Of a DNA stretch of 64,000 bases, positions 48,176 to 58,999 are shown piece after piece. The notes under the pieces are model-generated. The model saw nothing but the letters and a program-made list of their open reading frames with translations, ran no database searches and had not been told where the DNA came from. The translations under genes and the position numbers were made by a program. Each line of letters opens with the position of its first letter. Positions within the stretch are counted from its first letter, which is position 1. Origin of the DNA: Physcia stellaris (taxonomy: Eukaryota > Ascomycota > Lecanoromycetes > Caliciales > Physciaceae); the NCBI GenBank assembly GCA_018902385.1, contig JABSSW010000034.1:124001-188000 (forward strand), written 5' to 3'.

Positions 48176-49585
48176 TTAAAGCTTGTTCTCAGGCCCTACA
48201 TCCATCCATTTGGCTACCAAGCTCGCCCTAATGATTTCCTCTATTTTCTCGTGATCAGTCATATCGCAATCCTTACCGCAAACCCAGCATGCAGCCTTCA
48301 TCTTTTCTAGCTCTTCGGCCGTGATCACTGCACTGTCTTAGCCAGCCAAACATCGCACAGTTTTGAAAAATCACTGAGCTACCAAAGTCCAGTGAATGAA
48401 GAAACTTACATCCTTTGCTTAGCCATATCTCATGCGCTTGTTCCTCGGTATAGCAGTCTTCAGGCTTCTCCTCCCATTCGAAAGGCTCGATATCAGCTAC
48501 CGAGTCTGGCTTGTAATATAAACACGTACGCCAATAATTTTCTATATCAGGGTCCGGCAAATGGAGTAAGGCGCGCTGGCTCATGAAAGCTGCCAGGATG
48601 TTGATACGGCTTGCTCGAGCTGGTGCTGCCAGTTGCTCCTCCCATCGTCGCTCACTAGGATGCGAGATCTGCGTCAGACTGTGGGTACGAACATAAAGCG
48701 CTTAGATGGTACTGACTTGCTGAGCGAACTACTCTCTGGTAGCCAATGATATGCCAAGTGTTGCGTGAGCGTCGAGGTCATCATCATTGCTGGAAAAGCG
48801 GATTCCAGGCTAGATTCTTGGACGTATTGCTCGGCTCCCGGTGCGAAGAAGAAGGTGGTTTCGCTCATGATTCTATCGGATTCAGGGGTATATATAACTC
48901 TAATAAAGTAGACAAGATCAGCACTGCTTCATTTTGACGCTTTTCAAGCTTTGAAGCAAGTTCCTGGGATAGAGATCCCTCAAAAGGTCCAGGAGGTTTG
49001 ATAGAGACATCAAAAAACACGCAGCCTAACTCTTGGGGTACCTACTCGTGACCGCGAGATATGAGAAAGTTCCGATCCAGAACACTGAATCTAGGGTCTT
49101 GAAAATAGACGTGTTGGATGTCGAATCTAGTTCCTGTAAATAGCTTGTCAGGTTAGGAGCAAGAACGGAGAACAGCGTCTCATACTCAACTGCTCCACCC
49201 ACCCCTCAAAAGCAACGAGTTGCCAAAGCACACGATCACGGCTTTCATCACCGAAGCCTTTAGGATGCACACCTGTAAAGCTGCCTAGCCCTAAGCACAT
49301 ACAAATGGATATCTCGAGATGCTTTTGCTTGAGTACTGTCTGCTCGATCAAGTTGAAGGAAGCCTTGTATGCCTCAGAGCCCCTCCAAATGTCTGTGTAC
49401 TTCTGATGCTTCACCGTTATCACGTCGAAGTTCATGTCTTTGAAAACTGGGCGTGCCCATGCTCTCCAATCGCTGATCTCGTCGCTCAGCCGATGGAGTC
49501 TGTCTGGGTCGTAAAAAACTGTGGAGGTGCACGTCCATCGTTTCGAGAATAGCCGCAGCTCTTCGTCGTTCCAATCGTCAGTCAT
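48176..49585 (-). CDS. SRR1-like domain protein, 361 aa, 5 exons
   Basis: Exons 49585-49186, 49133-49046, 48899-48713, 48668-48410 and 48327-48176 total 1,086 bp in phase and end in TAA. The middle part matches the SRR1-like pattern: LKQKHLEISICMCLGLGSF, RVLWQLVAFEGWVEQL, TRFDIQHVYFQDPRFSVLDRNFLISRGHEV and TPESDRIMSETTFFFAPGAE. The family is named for Arabidopsis SRR1, a clock and light-signalling protein. Fungal members with a long N-terminal extension are frequent and uncharacterised. The C-terminal 110 residues carry WEEKPEDCYTEEQAHEIW and a CWVCGKDC motif. Intron 4 (82 bp) is preferred over reading through, because splicing yields a coherent Lys/Glu-rich tail. Confidence 0.82.
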
Positions 49586-51571
49586 CGTCGAAGATGCCTC
49601 TCTCGCGTTTTCTTATATGAAAAGCTTTAGCAACACTGAAAACTGTTGCCAGGATATCAAAGTCTGCTGGGGTGCGCAAATTGAGAACAGAAGGAGAACA
49701 GAAAGTCATTGTATCCTCCTTATAAAGAGCCTGTATAGATGTGACTTCGATTCGTGAAGACTGCATCAACATTTCAAGTATTGAAACAGCTGTGGTCATT
49801 CCTCAAAACCTTCACTGATGACTAAAGGCATAGGGTTCGTTAGCTCTGCTTCACTCTTAATATCTTTCCCTCGCAAGGTAACATCCACGTTCATTTGCTT
49901 CCTGCCTTTATGCACCGGACTCAGCTTCAAGTTTGCACATGTGATCTACAATTTTCATGATCAATCATCGACGCTCTTCCAATCCTCGTACCATACGTCA
50001 CGTCCGGCATCTGTGTCTGCACGCTTACTCTATTCGCAACACGATGCTCTTACGAGAGTACCTCTAGACCTCGAAACCTTAGAAGCTCTCAAGGACACCG
50101 CTATAACTATTTATGCTATAGCCGACCCATTCAATACGAGAGGTACCGATCTTCATGCCTGAGCATACGACTTATCGCTGAAGGCAACTCCCTCAAGGGG
50201 CAACTAGACAGTACTAGACAAATTGGACCGGAACCCACTTGTTGATCATGGGAAATCGTATTCAGTGAGCCAACCGCAAGAAACTGCCCGATTTATCCCA
50301 CGGACACCGCAAAAGTGCTTTATCATTCATCTTCTTCATCACATGCACAATGTCTACTCTTCATCTTCAAAGCAGCGCCGGTATCTTCAAAGCTGTTCAT
50401 CGCAATACAATGAATTACCGGTCCACCAATATCGTCACTCCAAGGCTCCTGGTCAGCGTAGCCTATATTCCCAGTCGAGAGTCTGCCGCGAATTCATAGT
50501 GCTAATTTTATGTTTTCCGAGGGTCTTGGACTGATACGTACTCTGAAAGGCCCAGACGTGCGAGCCACAAAGACCATCTCAGGTGAGACACGGCGCTCAC
50601 ATTCCGCACAACATAAGATCTAATTTCGTGGGCAGTATACAGTGGGGAACTATCTATATGGGCTGCTAGTATCCTCACCCCCATACCGGTACGTGCACCT
50701 CTCTCTTTCGGAAAAGTTCCCGGAGCTGCCCCCGGAGCTTATCCGAACCTCATCGTCCATCTTCGGCCAAAGTTCGATATCGCCAAAGAAAGAACAGACT
50801 TTTTGGTTGAGCATTCTCAATCATTTCAGTACTTCATGTTATTTGTCGAGATAAATGCAGAGGTAAAGCCCTGATCGAATGTACGAGCGGATTATCTCTC
50901 GTATCTCATATCATCTATGATATCTGGATTTTGCCTGCCGCCTACCTGCTTTCTGCATTTACTGGCCTTCAGGTCATATTAGCTAAAATCTAAAACATTT
51001 CGAAGCAGTGTATGACTGCGATATTGACTGGACGTTCTCCCAATGGCCGCGACGCGCTTGGTTGAAATGGATTGCTCGTTTTTGTTCAGTCGCTCCGATT
51101 TCCGACAAATCAAGCATTACTCAATACATCGTCATCATTAAACAAGGCGCATTATTGAAGAATCTGACACCATTTTATCATTTCGTCCAGCCGCACCGGT
51201 CAAAGTCTGTGTAACGCTCAAGCCTCTACGCTCGTACACCATAGGCTGCTTCCACGAAAAAGACCAGCACCTGAAACTCGTCAAGTGGACCAGAGATTGG
51301 ATAGTGCAATCAAGTCGTGTGCGTCATTTCGGAATCCGCGCAAGAGCGGCTGTTTCTTTTTTTCTCTCGTGCACTTACACTAGCGATGAGATAATTGATT
51401 AACCTTACCCGCGTGAGCGCGAGCGCTTCATCCTGCTATATAACCACTCGAGCTTTGTTCGCTCTCGAGACAATGCTTCCTCGCCGCCATTGGGTTAATA
51501 ATTATATTTATCTGATTCTCCACGAAGTTCAAGACGCGTTTGAATTTCCTTCTCTTTTTGAACTTCGCGCA
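49586..51571. other. Intergenic, no gene recognised
   Basis: Short frames only. A TATA-like tract (TGCTATATAACC) at about 51,434-51,446 lies 125-140 bp upstream of the next start codon and may be its promoter. Confidence 0.4.
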
Positions 51572-52174
51572 ATGGTAGTCCTCTCACTGGGACTTCTGTC
51601 CATTTTCCACAGTCTCGCCGCCACCGCGCCCGCATCACATCCCTCCAACCCGGGCGGCACAGCGCACTTATCCAATCTCGGCGGCACAGTGCACCTCCTC
51701 AACAACACCATGTGCCTCCCACCCCTCTACCTCCCAATCTACCACCCCAGCTACCACGCCTGCCTAGGCGCCATCGACACCCTCCCCGCCTCCGACACCA
51801 TCGGCATATTCCACAACTTCCCCGGCCCCATCTTGCATCACGACCCATTCCTGCTCCCGCTCAGCAGAGTCCACCACCACAGCGACGGCAACTGCCAAGT
51901 CGTCGTTGAGCTGGAGTACAGGTACGATAAGGAGCGAGGCAGCTGGAACGATGTGAGGAGGGCGGCGATGAGTTTGGCGGTGGATTGTAAGGAGGAGGCG
52001 GAGGGGAGGGAGATCACGGGTGGGAGCACGGCTGCGGGGGTCAGGGGCGGGATTTTGGTGAGGTTGGAGAAGGTGGTTATTGGGAAGGGGGTGCTGGTTC
52101 CGCATTCTACGTCGGATGGAGTTGGGACTGGCCCGGTGAGGATAGCGGAGAAAGGTTCCTCGTCTTTGGCCTGA
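51572..52174 (+). CDS. Small secreted protein, 200 aa, effector-like
   Basis: Single exon. The in-frame open region begins further upstream, but ATG at 51572 opens a clear signal peptide (MVVLSLGLLSIFHSLAATAP), so this start is chosen. The mature protein begins Pro/Ser/Gly-rich with a short repeat (SNPGGTAHLSNLGGTVHL). It has four Cys (CLPPLYLP, ACLGAI, GNCQV, VDCKEE) spaced as in a widespread family of secreted plant-associated ascomycete proteins: C...AC...G-x-C-x-V-x-V...C. The tail is Gly-rich with RGGILVRLEKVVIGKG. The first half is C-rich and the second half G-rich on the coding strand. The function is unknown. Confidence 0.72.
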   Translation: MVVLSLGLLSIFHSLAATAPASHPSNPGGTAHLSNLGGTVHLLNNTMCLPPLYLPIYHPSYHACLGAIDTLPASDTIGIFHNFPGPILHHDPFLLPLSRVHHHSDGNCQVVVELEYRYDKERGSWNDVRRAAMSLAVDCKEEAEGREITGGSTAAGVRGGILVRLEKVVIGKGVLVPHSTSDGVGTGPVRIAEKGSSSLA

Positions 52175-53807
52175 ATGCTTGGAGTTAACTTTCGCTGATG
52201 GCTGGATACCTTACTATTCTTCTATACCAGAGGTTCTTGGGCTTAGAGTCTGCGCTACGTTACATTTCAATGCGGGATCTCTGGGGACGAGAACCGCTGC
52301 CGGGTGCTTGGTAGAGAGTAAGGAAATCCCAGTTCCAATCGACGACTCGACTGACCGGCGCATCAGGCCCCCTCAAAAACCATATATAAACCCCTTTCCA
52401 CCATCCTTTCAGATGCACTGATCCATCCGGTCAATCAAACAGAGAGGCGATGTTAAGATTGAACGTCTGGAGTCATGTATATCCAATCAGTGACTCCACT
52501 GTCATACTAATCATTAGTTTCCATGCTGGAGGTATACAACTAAATCTCCTACCCACCCAGCCGCCACATCCATCCACCACCCCTCCAAACTCTCAAATTT
52601 CTTTCCTCGATATCAAAACGCCGAGATGAACATAGCGTCAGAACCCTCTAATCGGGCAGGTACATTCCCTTCCCACAGCAGGCGATTAGCGTCTCTTGTG
52701 GATCAAGATGTCAAGCAGGGGATACTTTTTGTGAAGCTTACTTCTTGAAGACGGAAAGAATTACTCCACGCTTACCAAGGGGATTGTACCTAGTAGCACA
52801 ACCCCCTTTTCTCTTCACACCAGGGCCACGGTACAAATAAATCACCACATTCTCCCCTCTTTCCGGAATTTTGACCCTTACCAACCTCACCTCACAATAA
52901 CCGCAAAATCCCAATCGCGCTCCGTTTCAGCTCGATATGAGAGTGGAACCCACTACCATCCCCCCTCTTCCCCTCTTCAAACCCATTCCCCTCCCCTCCC
53001 CTCCCCCTCCCCCTCCCCCTCCCTCTCACCCCCCACCATCCACACAAACAGCGCCAAACATCGAGCGTCACACGACCATGACCCCCTCCTTCCCCTAGCA
53101 GAACCCCCACGCATTCATACCCTCCCTACTTCCAGGACGGGAGCAGCAAGACCCGCTTATACACTCTGCAAACCACGACCCCGCGAACTAGATCGGAGAG
53201 CGACTGAGGGGTATTTGCCAGGAAGGTGGGAAGAGCGTTTTATGTAGATCATCACAGGGGAGGAGGGGTTTCTGTGAGAGAGAATCTGAGAAAGGGGGAT
53301 GAGTCGGGTTGGTGGAGCTAAGATTTGGGTTGGTGGAGCTAAGATTTGGGGCATGGGAGGGAAGAAGGGGGAGGGGGATGGTTTTTCATCATGATCTGGA
53401 TAATTGATGCCGTTTTGGGAGCATACTCCGACGGATTTTACGATTACTTTGCTTTTTCGCTATGCCGTCGTCACATATTTTTGGTGTACGCGTTTCGTCG
53501 GATTGGGTGATCGTAGGGGGAAGGAGCGCACCGCACCGGATTTAGGGGTTGTGATGATGATGGTAGTGGTGATGGAAGAGTGCATGGTAGGTAGCGGTAG
53601 GATCTCTTGGTTCTTCACAGTCACCTAAGGTTTTTTCTTTCTCATGGGGCTAGATTGCTGATGCAGACGCAATTAGCCGATGGAATAATCTTTCGAATAT
53701 TTTGGCTTGTTTTTAGTATACGGGCAGTCTTTGCCACAAGTTATACGGATTTACGCTATGCATCTTTCTCGCTTTTCCAAAAGTTATACTAACTCAAATG
53801 CTATCCA
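52175..53807. other. Intergenic with a C-rich low-complexity tract
   Basis: No gene was recognised. Positions about 52,960-53,035 are almost pure C/T (repeated CCCCT units). A 23-bp direct repeat (GGGTTGGTGGAGCTAAGATTTGG) occurs twice in tandem at about 53,305-53,350. Confidence 0.45.
52960..53035 (+). repeat. CCCCT/CCCCTCC polypyrimidine tract
   Basis: Runs of CCCCT and CCCCTC dominate about 75 bp on the plus strand. This is low-complexity sequence with G-rich (quadruplex- or triplex-prone) complement. Confidence 0.6.
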
Positions 53808-55267
53808 TCAAACTTTCCAACCACTTTTCCGCTTCGCGAACAGCGCCCGGAGTGCCGCAAAAGCCAGAGCACCACCAAGCAACGTAGCGGCCGCAAACGC
53901 CTGCGCGCCTTTGAACTTACCCTCCGGGATATTGAGGATGGCCCCCGCAATGGGGTTACCTATCAACAAGCCCAAACCCGCAAACGTAAAGCTCATGCCC
54001 ATCCGTGTACCCACCAAGCTCATATCAGGCGAGATCTTGGCCACGATCGTTGGGGGCAGCGACACGATGGCTCCGGAAAAGAAGCCGTAGAGAACGCTGA
54101 ATACCCACATTCCAGCCGCGTTGTTGATTTCGAGCCACGCGAAGGCGAGCACAACGCATGCGCCGGCACACGGGATGATGGTGTTGAGCGACCCTGCTTT
54201 GTCGGCCACTAGGCCGGGGACGATGCGGCCGAATATCGAGCCTGCATTCAGCACCGGGAGGAGATAGAATGCGACCTCGGGATTCATGCCTGTGATGCGG
54301 GAGCCGTAGATGGTGGCGTAGAAAAAGGGGAAATAAAGCCCGACGAAAGCCAGGAAGAGGCCTAGGCTGAAGATATTGAAGGGGACCTCTCGGAAGGCTT
54401 TCAGATCCAGCAGAGCGCGTGGCTTGGATGGTGGTGGTGCTCGGAGACGCATTAGAGAGAGGGGCAGAATGAGCATTCCCAGCGCCATGAACGCGATTAC
54501 TCTGGTTGCCCAGCCAAAGCCGATTGTTGGCTGGAGCTTGCGGAAGACGATGGGGAAAATTACGCCGCCTGACATTTCTTTCTTAGTACTCATCCACACA
54601 TGACTAGCCTTGTGGAAGTCGATGGCTTACCGATGGAGCCTCCAGCGGCAGTGATACCCGTCATCAAAGCACGCTTCGAGGTAAAATACGTGGCGACGAT
54701 GGCCACACTGGGCACAAACAGGCATCCAGCACCAAGGCCGACGATAACGCCTTGAGCAAGAAAGATCTGGTAGTATGATTTGCCGAGACTGGTCATCATC
54801 ATGCCAAAGACGACCAGAAAGGTACCCGTGAAAATCAACTGGCGAAAGTAGCCCCTGTCGAAGATGGGCCCGGTCAAGATGCCGATCAAGAAGAGGAGAA
54901 AGCCCTGGATGGTGCCGATCCAGGAGACGGCAGAAGCGCTCTCATTGGAGAGGATGGCGGTTTGATAGTATTCTTGGTAGACGCCGAAGGTGTTGATAAT
55001 GCCCCTGTTATGCACCGATCAGCACGATGAACCTGGCGCGAGTCGGGATTGGGTAATGCTTTGTAGGTTCAGAGAGACATACCATGAATTGAAGAACAGG
55101 ATATGTGCACCAAGGACCTGGAGGTAGGCATCGAGCCCGCCATCTGGGGGTGGTGTCGGCGTTGGTGTTGGTGCCTTGTGCTCTGGCTCGTTTTCCAGGC
55201 TCTCCGGCGGCGATGCTGCGGGCGACGTCTGGTCTCTCGAAGGTGTAGATGGCTTCTCGGTCGACAT
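53808..55267 (-). CDS. MFS transporter, monocarboxylate-transporter-like (MCT/SLC16-type), 439 aa, 3 exons
   Basis: Exons 55267-55083, 55004-54631 and 54568-53808 total 1,320 bp in phase. An N-terminal Pro/Glu-rich tail of about 40 residues precedes PDGGLDAYLQVLGAHILFFNSWG, the PDGG-W/Y-x-W-like start of fungal MCT proteins, here with Leu-Asp-Ala in place of the usual Trp-containing segment. INTFGVYQEYY, SWIGTIQGFLL, IFDRGYFRQL, AQGVIVGLGAGCLFVPSVAIVATYF and ITAAGGSIGG follow, then a central loop and the second six helices (NAGSIFGRIVPGLVADK). Such proteins move monocarboxylates or export metabolites. Its position beside an enoyl-reductase-like gene and an NRPS suggests precursor import or product efflux. 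Confidence 0.85.
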
Positions 55268-55293
55268 GTTGACAATGCGATCAAACCTTTGGC

Positions 55294-55383
55294 GAAAGAA
55301 TCTATAGCCACCCGTCTGTAGTGGTGTTTAGAATGCTTGAAGAAAGACTCTGTAGCCACCCGTCTGTAGTGGTGTTTAGAAGT
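55294..55383. repeat. Tandem 48-bp direct repeat upstream of the MFS gene
   Basis: Two adjacent copies start at 55294 and 55342. They share the block TAGCCACCCGTCTGTAGTGG and the following GTGTTTAGAA and differ at only a few bases. They begin 27 bp before the MFS start codon, so they lie in its 5' leader or promoter and could duplicate a regulatory site. Confidence 0.75.
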
Positions 55384-56520
55384 AGAGGTAGGGAAATCTG
55401 AAGACAATTTCGAAGACGTAAGATAGCAAGCAATATTGTCCAAAGAAAGCAATGTAACGTTGGGCTCGGAAGGAATTGGGAAAGTGAAACAATCCAATGG
55501 GATGATGGTGCAGAGATCACGTTACACGTAAGCACAGTAGTCTATAATCATTTATATGAGGTAATAGTAGACTTTGATCTACGAGGCGTGCAGGCAACGG
55601 GGGCTCTTTGTTCCTCCTCGGACTGATGACGCGGTCGAAGGAAGCTGACACGTCTGAATCCTCCATTCTCAATCCTCCGACAAAGGCACAGGCCTCTTGA
55701 TGGTGTGTCCAGGTAGTATCGACTAGACTGCAGAAGCTTAAATCAGGAACGTGGCGCTTCTCACCGCTCCTGTTGCCTGAATCTTAGTCACTCTCAGCCT
55801 TTTCAGCCTTTTACAAATCGGGACGGAACGCTTAGGCCTCCCGGTAGTAGCGCATCATGATGGCGCCCGACAAAGCCTTGGCAGTAGTTTGATTGGCTGA
55901 AATAGACGAAATGACAGCTTGGCGGGCTGCCTTACCACTTCCAGCGTTCTGATCAGGAAAGGCGCTCCCGCGATCGCCTAGTGGATGAGTCTAGACGTCT
56001 TAGTTCCCGCCTGGTAATCTCCGTCCTTCCTCTTCTCCACTTCTCCACTTCTCCATGTGACCCATGTCACCCTCCTGTCTCGTATGCCCAAAGCAAGCTA
56101 TCGGCTATCCCGATAAGGAGAATCCTCCGAGAAAGAGAAAGAGCAAGAGAATCTCGGGGTCACGCTACTATTACGACTCGGAAATAAAAGACAGTACCCA
56201 TGTAATCTATCGGGCTGAAGCCATCGACTTCTGCTGACGCGCGCCCTGGCACCCACCGAAAGCAAAGCCGCATTCAACCATCATCGGTCAGTCTTCTGGC
56301 TTCAGAGACAACCGATCACTGTGAATGTCATGAGTCGTGCGCATCACACGGCTGTCTCCCGGAGTCGATGATGATGAGAAAATGACAACTTTCGTATTTC
56401 TGCTTTCTACCAATATGTGGATAAGGTACATAATGACCGCTTGAGATTGGCTGTCCAACACTCCGGGGCGAAGCCGCAGTTACTCGTCTACGAGATAGTG
56501 GCTGGAGGATCATCCACGGC
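55384..56520. other. Intergenic between the MFS gene and the reductase gene
   Basis: No gene was recognised. It should hold the MFS promoter and the 3' region of the reductase. A CTTCTCCACTTCTCCA duplication lies near 56,035-56,055. Confidence 0.4.
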
Positions 56521-57570
56521 TCAAGCGTCGCGGAAGGTGAATATCGTCTTATGCTGGCCCAGGACTCCACTGTCCGCTCCAGCCACAGCTTGCTCCAATG
56601 CCTTAATACTACCATCATTGGGCCATTCAACTGGATTCAAGAGCGGCATTGTCAATTGACCTTCTTGAAGCTGCTTGGAGAACACCGACAACAATGCTTC
56701 CTGCTCTTCGTCGCCGAGAGCGGACAGTGCTGCCGACAAGCGAAAGCCACGAAATGTGATGTTCTTGAGGAAGATCAATCCCTGATCAATGTTGATCTTC
56801 GCTTCTGCGTTCAATCCGCCGAGAAACCCGTAGGCGACATAGATTGCGCCAGGGCTGAGCGTGCCGATGAGTCTCTGACCGGCTTCTCCAAATACAGCAT
56901 CGTAGGCTAGGATGATCTTCTTGTCCTTGAGTACTTGTGCATGGGGCAATTCTCGTTCTTCCAAGACCGCACTCGAGCCGTGCCTTCGTAGAGACTGGGA
57001 AACCCTGCTTGCGTCATCGCGGTCCCGGATGACACTGATAACCTCGAGGCCTTTAAGTCTGGCTAGGCGGGTGATGAAGTGGGCCACAGTGCTGGTGGCA
57101 GCGTTGACAATGATCCAGTCGCCTGGATGAGCTTGTTGTGCGTTGTTCTGGAGAAGCAGATACGCATTCAGAATGCTCATCCGGACAATGGAAGCTGTAT
57201 AGACGTCCATATCCTTGGGTACCCTGAGGAGCTCATTCTGGTCGAAGACCGCATGAGTCCGCCAGGTCCCCAAGCCATGCTTCTTTAAGATAACATGATC
57301 GCCTTCGGCCAAGTTCTGGACGTTGGCACCACGCTGTATAATCTCTGCAACGCCATCGTACCCTGGAATAGAGCTTTCCTGCTCCGTCCTCTGTGGCTTG
57401 ACCGGATATTGGCCTTTGAGCACTAGCAAGTCCAGGGGGTTGATTGGTGCTGCGAGCATCTTCACGAGGACCTGCGATGTCCCTGGAGCGGGGATGTCAT
57501 GCTTGAGTAGTCTGAGATCAAATGTTCCTGAGCCGTTCGATGAACTACCAAATACGAGAGTTTCCGCCAT
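56521..57570 (-). CDS. MDR-superfamily enoyl-reductase-like protein (ETR1/MECR-type), 349 aa, intronless
   Basis: ATG at 57570 opens MAETLVFGSSSNGSGTFDLRLLK and the frame closes at TGA 56521. The catalytic-domain pattern VLVKMLAAPINPLDLLVLKGQYP...PGYDGVAEI is that of trans-2-enoyl-CoA/ACP reductases of the MECR/Etr1 group, where the N-P-x-D segment and the substrate Tyr (Y of QYP) are conserved. The Rossmann part (DWIIVNAATSTVAHFITRLARLKG) has Ala-Ala-Thr-Ser-Thr in place of the commoner GANS(G/A)VG, an unusual nucleotide loop. Dedicated mitochondrial enzymes carry a targeting peptide; none is evident. It is divergently placed 1.4 kb from the NRPS, so a trans-acting reductase in the cluster is plausible but unproven. 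Confidence 0.8.
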   Translation of the reverse strand: MAETLVFGSSSNGSGTFDLRLLKHDIPAPGTSQVLVKMLAAPINPLDLLVLKGQYPVKPQRTEQESSIPGYDGVAEIIQRGANVQNLAEGDHVILKKHGLGTWRTHAVFDQNELLRVPKDMDVYTASIVRMSILNAYLLLQNNAQQAHPGDWIIVNAATSTVAHFITRLARLKGLEVISVIRDRDDASRVSQSLRRHGSSAVLEERELPHAQVLKDKKIILAYDAVFGEAGQRLIGTLSPGAIYVAYGFLGGLNAEAKINIDQGLIFLKNITFRGFRLSAALSALGDEEQEALLSVFSKQLQEGQLTMPLLNPVEWPNDGSIKALEQAVAGADSGVLGQHKTIFTFRDA

Positions 57571-58999
57571 TGCGACTGTCGAAAGGGTCAAAAGTGCTGG
57601 TAAAAATTGGGAAGTGGTCTTTAGCTTTCTGGCTCTTTGGCAGCCTTCTTTTCACAAGGGATGAGGTGCGGGAAAACCCCAAAAGTGGGAGCTATCTGGA
57701 CTCGCACGCTCAGTATATTTTACCAGCGCTAGTATGGTATGTAATCGAGCGGCTCTTGGGTGAAGTGTTTGTCATTCCTGACTCAAACTCCACTGTGCGC
57801 TCTTTGGAAAGACACTTGACCAACGTAAATGCAGGCTGGATCAGCCCCCACCCGATGATTGAAAGGATTGTCGTCTTCCTGTGTCAGCCTTTCTGAAGGA
57901 TCTGCCGTGTGTACCAACTAAAGTATGATCCAGTCTGGAGCAAGGCACATCGATATTTCATTATACTCCAATAACGGCCGTATCGAGTGTCTATTTTACA
58001 GGCACCCAAAGTATTACAGAGGCTTGGCGTGCTAATCTGACCTAATTTTGGCATGCGAAAGGGTTGCCTTGCTTACGCAGACTCATCTCCTCCGGACAAA
58101 GCGTCTCATTGCAGACAAGCGCTTTCTTCGAATCCATTCGACTAGCAAATCCAAAATCGATCGACGGCCGGCTATACATGCTTTGAGACAGCGGTGATTG
58201 CCCTGGAGTATCACGCAGCCAGTATGAGGTGGTTGTGATCAATGCTCCGAGCTGACACGTGGGCGTGGCGCTAATTGTCCCTGACTGCATCCTCCCAATA
58301 CGACTGCAGATTGTTTTGGTGATCCGGAGACATTTCTCAGCCCATATGGATCGTGTCTTGAATCATGCAGGAATCTCTCCCCAAACGGCGGCAGTTGGCT
58401 TTGGATGCCTGGAGGCCAAAGAAATGTACGGTTCCCTGTGTCAATTGTGTGTCATCCCCGGAAAGAATGCCCTGCCGACTACGACAAGGCTGATGTTGCA
58501 TTCAGTCCATGAAGGATTTATCAGGATTTACCACAACTACGTCCCATCACTGGACAGTGGCTTCTCCTCCTGATCATCTGGACCCTCCGTCTCAGATAGT
58601 GTACCCGCTGGATGACGTGGACCTCGCGTGGGAACGGCCAAACGTGATTCCAGAAAGCCCTCCATTAACCTCATGGGCCTGTTTGTCCCGTGCTGTGCCT
58701 TGTTGTGTAAGCCACAAAGGATTTCACTCACACTTGGCGCCATATGGAGTCTGACCAAGAAAGCTCAGGAGGACCCCAAGGGGAACCTCGATCGTACCTC
58801 CATGCTAGCCCTAAAAAGTTATAAGTACCATTCGTTGTATGGATATTTCCCTGCCCTGCTTTTCAAGTTATTTAGTAAAACCTCATCTTCCTCGGATTCT
58901 ACACCAGGCAAAACGACGTTCTGTAACATTCTCATCATTCCCCCCAAATTGACCTGATCCTGTGAAGACTTCTCTCAAGTCAGAGATACAGGCGTTGTG
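57571..58999. other. Divergent intergenic region before the NRPS
   Basis: No supported gene. Open patches at 58,259-58,573, 58,509-58,754 and 58,628-58,957 overlap in different frames and match nothing; they may be remnants. This 1.4 kb should contain the promoters of the reductase and the NRPS, which could be co-regulated from it. Confidence 0.4.

Noticed and set aside
58259-58957. Overlapping open patches before the NRPS
   Set aside because: They lie in different frames, with no start/splice model and no motif. They are more likely remnants or chance.
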